A stretch of DNA of 64,000 nucleotides from Burkholderia sp. D-99 (GTDB lineage Bacteria; Pseudomonadota; Gammaproteobacteria; Burkholderiales; Burkholderiaceae): contig NZ_JAAOXM010000017.1 of the NCBI RefSeq assembly GCF_011605345.1, forward strand, positions 93,424-157,423. The letters run 5' to 3'. Both the position numbers and the translations under genes were made by a program. The notes below the pieces were generated by a model, which ran no database searches, was not told the origin of the DNA, and saw only the letters and a list, made by a program, of their open reading frames with translations. Of this stretch, positions 19,409-28,537 are shown in pieces. How positions within the stretch are numbered: position 1 is the first letter of the stretch; the number at the start of each line of letters is the position of its first letter.

Positions 19409-20299
19409 ATGTCACGAAATGTTGGAGTCATCGGCCTCGGCGCGATGGGCCTCGGCGTCGCACGCTCGCTGCTGCGCGCCGGCCTGCGCGTGCACGCCTG
19501 CGACGTGCGCGACACCGTGCTGCAGGCGTTCGCCGCCGAAGGCGGCATCGCCTGCGCGACGCCCGCCGAACTCGGCGCGCAGTGCGACGTCGTCGTCACG
19601 CTCGTCGTCAATGCCGCGCAGACCGAAACGGTGCTGTTCGGCGAGCACGGCGCGGTCGCGGCGATGAAGCCGGGCGGCGTCGTGATCGCGAGTGCGACGG
19701 TTGCGCCCGAGTTCGCGGTGGCGCTCGGCGCACGCATCGAGGCCGCCGGCCTGCAGATGCTCGATGCGCCCGTGTCCGGCGGCGCAGCGCGTGCGGCCTC
19801 CGGCGAAATGACGATGATGACGTCGGGCCCGGCCGCCGCATACGCGGGCTGCGAGGACGTGCTCGCCGCGATCGCCGGCAAGGTCTATCGCCTGGGCGAC
19901 GCGCACGGCATCGGCTCGAAGGTGAAGATCATCAATCAGTTGCTGGCCGGCGTGCACATCGCCGCAGCGGCCGAGGCGATGGCGCTGGGCCTGCGCGAAG
20001 GCGTGGACGCCGACGCGCTGTACGACGTGATCACGCACAGCGCCGGCAATTCGTGGATGTTCGAGAACCGCGTACCGCACATCCTGAACGGCGACTACAC
20101 GCCGCTGTCGGCCGTCGACATCTTCGTGAAGGATCTCGGCCTCGTGCTCGATACCGCGCGCCGCAGCAAGTTCCCGCTGCCGCTGTCGGCCACCGCGCAC
20201 CAGATGTTCATGAGCGCGTCGAGCGCCGGCCACGGCGGCGAGGATGATTCCGCCGTGATCAAGACTTTCCCCGGCATCACGCTGCCGCCTGCCCGCTGA
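19409..20299 (+). CDS. ltnD: L-threonate dehydrogenase (beta-hydroxyacid dehydrogenase family)
   Basis: 296 residues. NAD-binding motif GLGAMGLGVARSLLRAG at 9-25, substrate loop DAPVSGGAARA at about 119-129, and catalytic lysine K173 with N176 in SKVKIINQLL. In the four-carbon acid sugar pathway LtnD oxidises L-threonate at C2 to 2-oxo-tetronate. ATG 19409 was preferred to TTG 19403. The gene is followed at 20 bp by the kinase OtnK. Family membership is certain; the substrate rests on the neighbours otnK, otnC, otnI and denD. Confidence 0.85.
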   Translation: MSRNVGVIGLGAMGLGVARSLLRAGLRVHACDVRDTVLQAFAAEGGIACATPAELGAQCDVVVTLVVNAAQTETVLFGEHGAVAAMKPGGVVIASATVAPEFAVALGARIEAAGLQMLDAPVSGGAARAASGEMTMMTSGPAAAYAGCEDVLAAIAGKVYRLGDAHGIGSKVKIINQLLAGVHIAAAAEAMALGLREGVDADALYDVITHSAGNSWMFENRVPHILNGDYTPLSAVDIFVKDLGLVLDTARRSKFPLPLSATAHQMFMSASSAGHGGEDDSAVIKTFPGITLPPAR

Positions 20300-20318
20300 T
20301 TCGAACGACGTTCCTGCC

Positions 20319-21620
20319 ATGACCGCTTCCGCTTCCCGTCCCCTGCTCGGCTGCATCGCCGACGATTTCACCGGCGCGACCGATCTCGCGAACATGCTCG
20401 TCAAGAGCGGCATGCGCACCGTGCAGACGATCGGCGTGCCCGCCGACGGCGCCGCAGCCGGCAACACGCTCGACGCGGACGCGATCGTCGTCGCGCTGAA
20501 GTCGCGCACGATCCCCGCCGCCGACGCCGTCGCGCAATCGCTCGCCGCGTACGAATGGCTGCGCGCGCAAGGCTGCCGGCAATTTTTCTTCAAGTACTGC
20601 TCGACGTTCGACTCGACCGACGCAGGCAACATCGGGCCCGTCGCCGATGCGCTGCTCGATGCGGCCGGCGGCGGCTTCACGATCGCGTGCCCGGCGTTCC
20701 CCGAGAACGGCCGCACGATCTATCGCGGCCACCTGTTCGTCGGCGACGTGCTGCTGAACGAATCGGGGATGGAGAACCATCCGCTCACGCCGATGAAGGA
20801 CGCGAACCTCGTGCGCGTACTGCAGCGGCAAACGAAGTCGCCCGTCGGCCTGATCCGCTACGACACGATCGCGCTGGGCGCGGCCGCCGTGCGCACGCGG
20901 ATCGACCAGCTGCGCGCGGAAGGCGCGCGCTTCGCAATCGCCGACGCGCTGTCGGACCGTGACCTCTACGTGCTCGGCGAAGCCTGCGCGGGCCTGCCGC
21001 TCGTCACCGGCGGCTCGGGCATCGCGCTCGGCCTGCCCGCGAATTTCCGCCGCGCGGAGCAACTGCCCGAACGCGACAACGCGGCGTCGCTGCCGCGCAT
21101 CGACGGCCTGTCGGCTGTGCTCGCCGGCAGCGCGTCGAAGGCCACCAACGCGCAGGTCGCCGCATGGCGCGCGACGCGGCCGAGCTTCCGCATCGATCCG
21201 CTTGCGGCGTCGCGTGGCGAACCCGTCGTCGACCAGGCGCTCGCCTTTGCGCGCTCGCACCTGCCGCAACCCGTGCTGATCTATGCGACCGCGACGCCCG
21301 ACGAAGTGAAGGCCGTGCAGCAAACGCTCGGCGTCGAAGCGGCCGGCCATCTCGTCGAAACCACGCTCGCGGCGATCGCGCGCGGCCTGCGCGAACTAGG
21401 CGTGCACAAGTTCGTCGTCGCAGGCGGCGAAACGTCCGGCGCAGTCGTGCAGGCGCTCGACGTGAAGTCGCTGCAGATCGGCGCGCAGATCGATCCGGGC
21501 GTGCCGGCGACGGCCACCATCGACGCGCAGCCGCTCGGCCTCGCGCTGAAGTCCGGCAACTTCGGCACGACGGACTTTTTCGACAAGGCGCTGCGCGCGC
21601 TGGACGGAGCCGCACGATGA
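20319..21620 (+). CDS. otnK: 3-oxo-tetronate kinase (DUF1537 family)
   Basis: 433 residues of the four-carbon acid sugar kinase (DUF1537) family. N-terminal substrate domain with CIADDFTGATDLANML at 11-26, and C-terminal nucleotide-binding domain with GGETSGAVVQAL. It phosphorylates 3-oxo-tetronate at the 4-hydroxyl. The stop overlaps the ATG of otnC, so the two are coupled: phosphorylation then decarboxylation to dihydroxyacetone phosphate. Confidence 0.88.
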   Translation: MTASASRPLLGCIADDFTGATDLANMLVKSGMRTVQTIGVPADGAAAGNTLDADAIVVALKSRTIPAADAVAQSLAAYEWLRAQGCRQFFFKYCSTFDSTDAGNIGPVADALLDAAGGGFTIACPAFPENGRTIYRGHLFVGDVLLNESGMENHPLTPMKDANLVRVLQRQTKSPVGLIRYDTIALGAAAVRTRIDQLRAEGARFAIADALSDRDLYVLGEACAGLPLVTGGSGIALGLPANFRRAEQLPERDNAASLPRIDGLSAVLAGSASKATNAQVAAWRATRPSFRIDPLAASRGEPVVDQALAFARSHLPQPVLIYATATPDEVKAVQQTLGVEAAGHLVETTLAAIARGLRELGVHKFVVAGGETSGAVVQALDVKSLQIGAQIDPGVPATATIDAQPLGLALKSGNFGTTDFFDKALRALDGAAR

Positions 21621-22255
21621 GCGACGAAGCGAAACTGCGCGAAGAGATCTGCGTCGTCGGCGCGAGCCTGTACGCGCGCGGCCACGCAGTCGGGAGCGCC
21701 GGCAACATCAGCGCGCGGCTGCCCGACGGCTGGCTGATCACGCCGACCGACGCGTGCCTCGGCCGGCTCGACCCGAACGACATCGCGAAGGTCGGCACGG
21801 ACGGCCAGCCCGTATCGGGCGGCAAGCCGTCGAAGACGCTCGCCCTGCATCGCGGCATCTACGCACGCAATGCCGAAGCGAACGGCGTCGTCCACACGCA
21901 TTCGACGCATCTCGTCGCACTGACGCTTGCGGGCGTGTGGCGCGACACCGACGTGCTGCCGCCGATCACGCCGTACTACGTGATGAAGGTCGGCCACATT
22001 CCGCTGATCCGCTACCGCCGCCCCGGCGATCCGGGCGTCGCGGCCGAAGTGGCGGCGCTCGCCGACCAGGTGCGCGGCGTGCTGCTCGACCGCCTCGGCC
22101 CGGTGATGTGGGGAGCGTCGGTGTCGCACGCGTCGTATGCGCTCGAAGAACTCGAGGAAACGGCGCGGCTGTGGCTGATGACGAACCCGAAACCCGAACC
22201 GCTCGACGACGCCGCGATCGACGAATTGCGCGTGAGCTTCGGCGCGCGCTGGTAA
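21617..22255 (+). CDS. otnC: 3-oxo-tetronate 4-phosphate decarboxylase (class II aldolase family)
   Basis: 212 residues of the class II aldolase/adducin fold. The metal-binding histidines are in VVHTHSTHLVALT, with a later histidine in the GASVSHASYALEELE stretch; SAGNISAR near residue 35 is the typical phosphate-binding loop. It decarboxylates 3-oxo-tetronate 4-phosphate to dihydroxyacetone phosphate. ATG 21617 lies in the otnK stop. Confidence 0.87.
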   Translation: MSDEAKLREEICVVGASLYARGHAVGSAGNISARLPDGWLITPTDACLGRLDPNDIAKVGTDGQPVSGGKPSKTLALHRGIYARNAEANGVVHTHSTHLVALTLAGVWRDTDVLPPITPYYVMKVGHIPLIRYRRPGDPGVAAEVAALADQVRGVLLDRLGPVMWGASVSHASYALEELEETARLWLMTNPKPEPLDDAAIDELRVSFGARW

Positions 22256-22367
22256 CGACGCGCCACGCAACGATTTCCATGCCCGCCGTGTGCGCGGGCC
22301 CTTCCGTCAGCACACACATGATCCGGCGGCGGTCGCGCCGCCGGCAGACAACACCCTGGAGACGACG

Positions 22368-23693
22368 ATGACTGCTCTCGACGCGGCCGCTGGCCGCTCG
22401 CCCGCTGCGCCCGCCCACGCCGCGGAACTCGACCGCACCTACAAGAAAGTGTTCTGGCGCATCGTGCCGTTCCTGATGCTCTGCTACGTGGTCGCGTATC
22501 TCGACCGCGTGAACGTCGGCTTCGCGAAGCTGCAGATGTCGCAGGATCTCGCGTTCAGCGAAACCGTGTTCGGGCTCGGCGCCGGCATCTTCTTTCTTGG
22601 CTATTTTTTATTCGAACTGCCAAGCAACATGCTGATGCACCGGATCGGCGCACGCATCTGGATTGCGCGGATCATGATCACGTGGGGCCTGCTGTCCGCG
22701 CTGTTCGCGTTCGTGCAGACACCGACGCAGTTCTACGTGCTGCGCTTCCTGCTCGGCCTCGCGGAAGCCGGCTTCTATCCCGGCGTGATCCTGTACCTCA
22801 CGTACTGGTTCCCGTCACATCGCCGCGCGAAGATCATCGCGGTGTTCATGTCCGCGATTCCCGTGTCGGGCATCTTCGGCAACCCGTTGTCGGGCTGGAT
22901 CATGGAGCGCTTTCACGGCGGCTCGGGTTTCCACGGCTGGCAATGGATGTTCATGATCGAAGCCGTGCCGGCCGTGCTCGTCGGCATCGCGACGATCCTG
23001 TATCTCGACAACAGCATCCGCAGCGCGAACTGGCTCGACGAGCGCGAGAAGCAACTGCTGGAGGACGAGATCGCCGCGCAGCCGCAGGAGCAGCAGAAGC
23101 ACGGCCATTCGCTGAAGGCCGTGTTCGCGGACCCGCGCATGTGGTGGATGTCGCTGATCTACTTCGCGTTCGTCACGGGCCAGTACGGCCTCACGTTCTG
23201 GATGCCGACGCTCGTGAAATCGACCGGCATCACCGATACGCTGCAGATCGGCCTGCTGTCCGCGATCCCGTTCCTCGTCGCGATCGTCGTGATGAACCTG
23301 TTCGGCCACAGCGCGGACAAGCGCCGCGAACGCCGCTGGCACCTGATCGTGCCGGCGCTGATGGGCGCGCTCGGGTTTGCGGTCGCTGCGTCGTACTCGC
23401 ACAATACAGCGGTGTCGATCGTGTTCCTGTCGCTCGCGGCGGGCGGCGTGCTGACCTGCGCACCGCTGTTCTGGTCGCTGCCGACCGCTTTCCTCGCGGG
23501 CTCCGCGGCCGCGGCCGGGATCGCGATCATCAACTCGGTCGGCAACCTCGCCGGATTCGCGAGCCCGTACGTGATCGGCTACCTGAAGGACGTCACGCAC
23601 AGCACGGCGTCCGGCATGTACGTGCTGGCGGCGATGCTCGTGATCGGCGCGATCGCCGTGTGGCTCACGCCCGCGAAACTCGTGAACCGCTGA
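22368..23693 (+). CDS. MFS transporter for a four-carbon acid sugar (anion:cation symporter family)
   Basis: 441 residues with 12 predicted membrane segments. RIVPFLMLCYVVAYLDRVNV near residue 26 and GLAEAGFYPGVILYL near 140 are signatures of the ACS/phthalate-permease branch of the major facilitator superfamily. Start ATG 22368 has GGAG upstream. Position inside the catabolic operon points to threonate or erythronate uptake; the substrate is inference. Confidence 0.85.
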   Translation: MTALDAAAGRSPAAPAHAAELDRTYKKVFWRIVPFLMLCYVVAYLDRVNVGFAKLQMSQDLAFSETVFGLGAGIFFLGYFLFELPSNMLMHRIGARIWIARIMITWGLLSALFAFVQTPTQFYVLRFLLGLAEAGFYPGVILYLTYWFPSHRRAKIIAVFMSAIPVSGIFGNPLSGWIMERFHGGSGFHGWQWMFMIEAVPAVLVGIATILYLDNSIRSANWLDEREKQLLEDEIAAQPQEQQKHGHSLKAVFADPRMWWMSLIYFAFVTGQYGLTFWMPTLVKSTGITDTLQIGLLSAIPFLVAIVVMNLFGHSADKRRERRWHLIVPALMGALGFAVAASYSHNTAVSIVFLSLAAGGVLTCAPLFWSLPTAFLAGSAAAAGIAIINSVGNLAGFASPYVIGYLKDVTHSTASGMYVLAAMLVIGAIAVWLTPAKLVNR

Positions 23694-23761
23694 ACCTCTG
23701 AGTCGCCATTCGACGCGGGGCCCCGTACGCCCCGCCCCACTCATTCACAGGACCCGCTGCC

Positions 23762-24538
23762 ATGCCACGCTTCGCCGCCAACCTCTCGATGATGTACACC
23801 GAGCACGCGTTCCTCGAACGCTTCGCCGCTGCCGCCTACGACGGCTTCAAGGCCGTCGAGTACCTGTTCCCGTACGACTTCGCCGCCGAGGACATCCGCG
23901 CGCGCCTCGACGCGCACAATCTCGAACAGGCGCTGTTCAACGCGCCGCCCGGCGACTGGGCCGCGGGCGAACGCGGCACCGCGTCGCTGCCGGGCCGCGA
24001 GGACGAGTTCCGGCGCGGCATCGACCAGGCGCTCGACTATGCACGCGTGCTCGGCAACAAGAAGCTGCACGTGATGGCCGGCATGGTGCCGCCGGGTGCC
24101 GACCGTGCACGCCATCGCGACACCTACCTGTCGAACCTGCGGCATGCGGCGCAGGCCGCCGCCGCGCACGGCATCACGATCCTGATCGAGCCGATCAACC
24201 AGCGCGACATGCCCGGCTATTTCCTGAGCCGCCAGGATGACGCACAGGCGATCCGCGCGGAAGTCGGCGCGCCGAACCTGAAAGTGCAGTTCGACTGCTA
24301 CCACTGCCAGATCGTCGAAGGCGATCTCGCGATGAAGCTCAAGCGCGATTTCGCGGGCATCGGCCATATCCAGATCGCGGGCGTGCCCGAACGCCACGAG
24401 CCGGATCTCGGCGAACTCAACTACCCGTACCTGTTCGAGCTGATCGACACGCTCGGCTACGACGGCTGGATCGGCTGCGAGTACCGCCCGAAGGCCGGCA
24501 CGTCGGAAGGGCTCGGCTGGATCAAGCCGTACCTGTAA
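23762..24538 (+). CDS. otnI: 2-oxo-tetronate isomerase (hydroxypyruvate isomerase-like)
   Basis: 258 residues, xylose-isomerase-like TIM barrel of the Hyi/OtnI family: MPRFAANLSMMYTEHAFLERF at the start, metal-site residues in LIEPINQRDMPGYFL, QFDCYHCQ and GCEYRPKAGT. OtnI interconverts 2-oxo- and 3-oxo-tetronate, linking LtnD/DenD to OtnK. Same strand, 70 bp after the transporter. Confidence 0.87.
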   Translation: MPRFAANLSMMYTEHAFLERFAAAAYDGFKAVEYLFPYDFAAEDIRARLDAHNLEQALFNAPPGDWAAGERGTASLPGREDEFRRGIDQALDYARVLGNKKLHVMAGMVPPGADRARHRDTYLSNLRHAAQAAAAHGITILIEPINQRDMPGYFLSRQDDAQAIRAEVGAPNLKVQFDCYHCQIVEGDLAMKLKRDFAGIGHIQIAGVPERHEPDLGELNYPYLFELIDTLGYDGWIGCEYRPKAGTSEGLGWIKPYL

Positions 24539-24566
24539 TTCCCGTATTCCATTGAGGGTAAAGAAC

Positions 24567-25538
24567 ATGAAAGTACTGATCACCGGCGGCGCCGGCTTTC
24601 TGGGCCAGCGTCTTGCGCGCAAGCTGCTCGAGCGCGGCGAACTGACCGGCCCCGACGGCCGCAGCGCGAAGATCGACGAGCTGGTGCTGCTCGACGTCGT
24701 CGAAGGCAGCGATTTCGGCGACACTCGCGTGACGTCGATCGTCGGCGACATCGCCGAGCGCGCGGTGCTCGAACGCGCGATCGACACGCAAACGGGTGCG
24801 ATCTTCCACCTCGCGGCGATCGTCAGCGGGCAGGCCGAGGCCGATTTCGATCTCGGCATGCGGATCAACCTCGACGCGTCGCGTGCGCTGCTCGAAGTGT
24901 GCCGCGCGCGCGGCCACCAGCCGCGCGTCGTGTTCACGAGCTCGGTCGCGGTCTATGGCGGCACGCTGCCCGACGTCGTGCAGGACGACACCGCGCTGAA
25001 CCCGCAATCGTCGTACGGCGCCGAGAAGGCGATCGCCGAGCTGCTGCTGTGCGACTACGCGCGGCGCGGCTTCGTCGACGGCCGCGTGCTGCGACTGCCG
25101 ACGATCAGCGTGCGGCCGGGCCGCCCGAATGCGGCCGCGTCGTCGTTCGCGAGCGGCATCATCCGCGAGCCGCTGAACGGCGAGGAAAGCGTGTGCCCGG
25201 TGCCGGGTTCGACGCGGCTATGGCTGTTGTCGCCGCGCGGCGCGATCGAAGCGCTCGTCGCGGGCTGCGAGATCGACAGCGCGAAGCTCGGCAACAAACG
25301 GGTGATCAACCTGCCCGGCCTGTCGGTATCGGTCGACGAAATGATCGCGGCGCTGCGCGAAGTCGCAGGCGACGAAGTCGTGAAGCTGATCCGCCATGTG
25401 CCCGACGAGCGCGTCGAGAAGATCGTCGGTAGTTGGCCGGGCCGCTGGGATACGTCGCGCGCCGAAGCGCTCGGGCTGAAGGGCGACACGTCGTTCGCGG
25501 ACGTGATCCGCAGCCATCTCGCCGACGAACGGCGCTGA
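24567..25538 (+). CDS. denD: D-erythronate dehydrogenase (NAD-dependent epimerase/dehydratase family)
   Basis: 323 residues, extended short-chain dehydrogenase. Rossmann motif GGAGFLGQRLARKL at about 8-21, active-site serine in FTSSVAVYGG and the YxxxK pair in SSYGAEKAIAELL. DenD oxidises D-erythronate to 2-oxo-tetronate, feeding the same OtnI-OtnK-OtnC route. ATG 24567 follows GAGGG; a TTG at 24552 is in frame but less likely. Last gene of the operon; a hairpin follows at 25582. Confidence 0.87.
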   Translation: MKVLITGGAGFLGQRLARKLLERGELTGPDGRSAKIDELVLLDVVEGSDFGDTRVTSIVGDIAERAVLERAIDTQTGAIFHLAAIVSGQAEADFDLGMRINLDASRALLEVCRARGHQPRVVFTSSVAVYGGTLPDVVQDDTALNPQSSYGAEKAIAELLLCDYARRGFVDGRVLRLPTISVRPGRPNAAASSFASGIIREPLNGEESVCPVPGSTRLWLLSPRGAIEALVAGCEIDSAKLGNKRVINLPGLSVSVDEMIAALREVAGDEVVKLIRHVPDERVEKIVGSWPGRWDTSRAEALGLKGDTSFADVIRSHLADERR

Positions 25539-25581
25539 CTCCCGCGCCGCGCGCCGCCCACCGAGCGGGCACGGGCTACGG

Positions 25582-25599
25582 GGCCGCATCAATGCGGCC
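25582..25599. terminator. Hairpin between convergent denD and hpnL-like genes
   Basis: Perfect 8-bp inverted repeat GGCCGCAT/ATGCGGCC with a 2-nt loop, overlapping the stop codon of the minus-strand gene. It sits between two convergent genes and may terminate both; no T-run. Confidence 0.4.
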
Positions 25600-26674
25600 G
25601 CGCGGATTCCCCGATGGGCAACGACGCGCGGTTCGCGCCGCCCGGCCGGTTCGCCGAACCGGCCGCCCACTGCCATGCGAGCAGGCCCGGCAGATAGAAC
25701 AGCAGGTCGCGCACGCGGCGCGCGCCGGCCAGTGCGAGACACGTCGGCGGATCGAACCCGAGCAGCCCGCCGATCAGCACGAACCCGCCCTCCTGCACGC
25801 CGAGTCCGCCCGGCATCAGGAACGCGATGCTGCTCACGAGCTGGATCAGCGCCTCGATCGCGAGCGCCTGCGCGAAGGTCGGCTCCGCGCCGAGGAAATA
25901 CAGCGCGAGCCAGATTTCCAGCGCGTACCCCACGAACTGCAGGGTCTGCCAGATCGCGAGGTAGCGCACGACGATGCCGGTCTTTCTCCAGATCATCCGG
26001 ATCGACTGATCGGTACGCGCCGATTCGCCGACGAGCGCCACCACCTTCCCGCTCGTGATGCGGTTGACCACGCGCATCGCGCGCTCGAACGGCCGCGCAT
26101 GCTGCACCAGCGCGAACAGCAGCAGCACCGGCACCAGCGCGGCCATGCCGATCGCGAGGTTCCCGGCCACCCGCGCGGCATCGGACGAGACGTGCTCGAG
26201 TACGTAGCCGATCGCGACCAGCGCGAACACCAGCTGGCTGATCAGCGTCAGCTGCATGTCGGCGACGAGGCTGGCCACGGCCGTCGCCGGCCGCACGCCC
26301 GCCTGCCGCAGCAGGCCGAACGACACGATCTCGCCGCCGATCCGCGCGACCGGCAGCAAGCCGTTGATCGATTCGCGAATCCACACGAGTTTCAGCATCG
26401 CCGCGAACGACGGCCGGCGCGGGCCGCGGATCAGCATCCGCCAGTCCCACGCATTCGCGAGCATCGGCAGGAGGTGGGCCAGCGCCGCGAGCAGCAACCC
26501 CGCGCCGGCGATCTGCAGGCGATGCAGGATTTCCAGCGGATGCTCACGCCAGATCAGCCACACGGCGAGCGCCAGCCCGCCCAGCGCCGCCGCCTGCCCC
26601 GCGTGCCGAAGCCGCGCGTCGCTGCGCGCGGCGTTCCGGGCCGCGTCGGCGCCGGGGTTCGCCTGCGTCGTCAT
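25589..26674 (-). CDS. hpnL: HpnL-family integral membrane protein (lysylphosphatidylglycerol synthase TM-like)
   Basis: 361 residues, multi-pass, of the UPF0104/YbhN-like flippase-type family. Seen: LVWIRESINGLLPVARIGGEIVSF near residue 85 and FLMPGGLGVQEGGFVLIGGL near 285, both family hallmarks. In hopanoid producers the HpnL-type protein is linked to glycosylated hopanoid synthesis or placement; exact function unknown. Start ATG 26674 overlaps the stop of the upstream glycosyltransferase, so both are co-translated. Confidence 0.75.
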   Translation of the reverse strand: MTTQANPGADAARNAARSDARLRHAGQAAALGGLALAVWLIWREHPLEILHRLQIAGAGLLLAALAHLLPMLANAWDWRMLIRGPRRPSFAAMLKLVWIRESINGLLPVARIGGEIVSFGLLRQAGVRPATAVASLVADMQLTLISQLVFALVAIGYVLEHVSSDAARVAGNLAIGMAALVPVLLLFALVQHARPFERAMRVVNRITSGKVVALVGESARTDQSIRMIWRKTGIVVRYLAIWQTLQFVGYALEIWLALYFLGAEPTFAQALAIEALIQLVSSIAFLMPGGLGVQEGGFVLIGGLLGFDPPTCLALAGARRVRDLLFYLPGLLAWQWAAGSANRPGGANRASLPIGESARPH

Positions 26675-27840
26675 GATTCGCTCACCGGCGACAACAGCCC
26701 TTCCCGGTCGACGTGAAAGCGCGTGCCGCGCCACACGACATGCGACGAGAAGAAGCTCGACACGAACACGAAGAACTGCAGGAGATCGACGAACGGCAGC
26801 CAGATCGCGCCGCGCAGGCCCGCGCCGGTCGCACGGCTCGTTTTCAGCATCAGCACCACCCGCGCGGCGAGCGCCGCGACCGCCAGCCCGCACGCGGCGG
26901 CCGTGCCGCCCGAGAACAGCAGCGCCAGCAGCGCGAGCGGCATCGGGTGCATCAGCACCGAGCCGGCATGACCGAGCCGGTCCGCCGCGCGAATCGTGCA
27001 GCTCCAGCGCAACTCGTGGGCGTACAGCTTCGCGAACGTCTCCTCGACACAGGCATGCCCGACGACGAACGGCGGAATGACGACCTGCGCGCCCACCTGC
27101 CGCACCGCTTCGCCCAGCGCGTGATCCTCGGCCAGGTGATGCGCGAATCGCACGAGGCCGCCGATGCGCTCGAGCGTCGCGCGCGTGATCGCAATCGTCT
27201 GGCCGAAGCATGGCCGCGCGCGCCCGATGAAAAGCCCGGTGATCACGCCCGGCAGGAAATGGTAGTTCGTCATCGCGACGGCGACACCGGGCCAGAAACC
27301 CGGCGATGCGACGCCGCGATACACGCTCGTCACGATGCCGACATCCGGCTGCTGTAACGCGCCGACGACCGCGCGCAAATAATCGCGCTCGACCAGCACG
27401 TCGCTGTCGGCGAAACAGAGCACCGAATACTCCGCGTGTTCGAGCATGTTCACGAGATTGCCGATCTTGCGGTTCGGCCCGTACAGCCGCGCATCGGCGA
27501 CGACCTTGATGTTCGCGTCGGGATAGCGCGCACGCAGCGTCTCGACGGCCGCGAGTGCCGCGTCGCCGGCATCGTGCACACCGAACAGGTGCTGGACCGG
27601 GCCAGGGTAATCCTGCACGAAGAAGCTTTCGAGATGCTGTACGAGTTGCCACTCGTCGCCGTGAAGCGGCTTCGCGACGGTCACGCCCGGATACTCGCTC
27701 GGCTGGGCCGCCGCCCGGGAAAAGAACCGGCCGACCAGCACGCTGGCCGTGATCGTATAGGCAATACCCAGCAATACGCCCAATCCGCAGACGATCGACA
27801 TCACGCCGGCCAGCGCGTGCAGCACATGCAGCAATACCAT
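26671..27840 (-). CDS. hpnI: Hopanoid biosynthesis glycosyltransferase HpnI
   Basis: 389 residues, GT21 (ceramide glucosyltransferase-like) family. N-terminal membrane segment (about 5-35), catalytic domain with FADSDVLVERDYLRAV (DxD-type metal site), HHLAEDHALGEAVR and a downstream LRW (xxRW) motif, then C-terminal membrane segments. HpnI transfers an N-acetylglucosamine to bacteriohopanetetrol in the pathway to bacteriohopanetetrol cyclitol ether. The partner genes hpnK and hpnJ are not in this window. Confidence 0.8.
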   Translation of the reverse strand: MVLLHVLHALAGVMSIVCGLGVLLGIAYTITASVLVGRFFSRAAAQPSEYPGVTVAKPLHGDEWQLVQHLESFFVQDYPGPVQHLFGVHDAGDAALAAVETLRARYPDANIKVVADARLYGPNRKIGNLVNMLEHAEYSVLCFADSDVLVERDYLRAVVGALQQPDVGIVTSVYRGVASPGFWPGVAVAMTNYHFLPGVITGLFIGRARPCFGQTIAITRATLERIGGLVRFAHHLAEDHALGEAVRQVGAQVVIPPFVVGHACVEETFAKLYAHELRWSCTIRAADRLGHAGSVLMHPMPLALLALLFSGGTAAACGLAVAALAARVVLMLKTSRATGAGLRGAIWLPFVDLLQFFVFVSSFFSSHVVWRGTRFHVDREGLLSPVSES

Positions 27841-27907
27841 GCGACTCCTCAGTGGTGGCCCGGCCGGACCACGGCGCCTCTCGGGGCCGGCACGCGCGAA
27901 GGCGGGC

Positions 27908-28258
27908 TCACCCGTGTGCGTAGCGGAACCGATTCCCGTTGAGCCGGATATGAAGGATGACCAAGCGACGGTACGCGCAATCGGATGAAACTGCTACCGT
28001 GTGGCGGTCGATTCCGGTCACATGCGCGAATCCGCATGCCAGCGCGGCCCTGAACGCCGTCTCGGCAAGCTTGCGAACCGAAAGGATCGCAGTGACGATC
28101 GCGACGACGATCCAGATGCGAAACGTCATCGTCGTGAAAAATGCCTGGGGTACGCGCAGCGCAAGCAATGAAACCAGCACGAAGCACTGAACGACCATGC
28201 CGGCCAGCGCGGCGATCAGCAGGTAGGCGCGCCATCGCTCGATCGTTGAGGGTGCCAT
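27908..28258 (-). CDS. Small membrane protein of unknown function
   Basis: 116 residues from ATG 28258 (the frame is open to 28312). Two clear membrane segments (about 12-35 and 43-62: LLIAALAGMVVQCFVLVSLL and IWIVVAIVTAILSV) followed by a cytoplasmic or periplasmic tail of 50 residues with several cysteines. No family recognised. It is upstream of hpnI on the same strand with 67 bp between, so it could be transcribed with the hopanoid genes, but the tail composition is not strongly protein-like. Confidence 0.4.
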   Translation of the reverse strand: MAPSTIERWRAYLLIAALAGMVVQCFVLVSLLALRVPQAFFTTMTFRIWIVVAIVTAILSVRKLAETAFRAALACGFAHVTGIDRHTVAVSSDCAYRRLVILHIRLNGNRFRYAHG

Positions 28259-28537
28259 GAGGAAAGACTCTCCCGTACGGGCGACTCGCGTCGACCGGAT
28301 ATCGATCGGCAAGGTCGCGGATTGACGGGCCAGCCGGACAGGCCTGACCCGGTTCGGGATCAGGGGAAGCGGAGAATCCCCCTGGAAATGTTGTGGCCGA
28401 TGGTAGCGGGATTGCCGCCGCCGAACATTAAGCGTTCTTCAGAATCGGGGGAAGTTTGATCCCGCACAATTACAATCCGTTGCACGGCGTGCGCGGCCGC
28501 GCTCGTACAATCGCAGGCATCCGCCCCCGAATCGACC

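Noticed and set aside
25589..27652. 687-codon minus-strand fusion of hpnI and hpnL frames
   Set aside because: The upper 327 codons are a shadow of hpnI in another frame; the true hpnL-like protein starts at ATG 26674.
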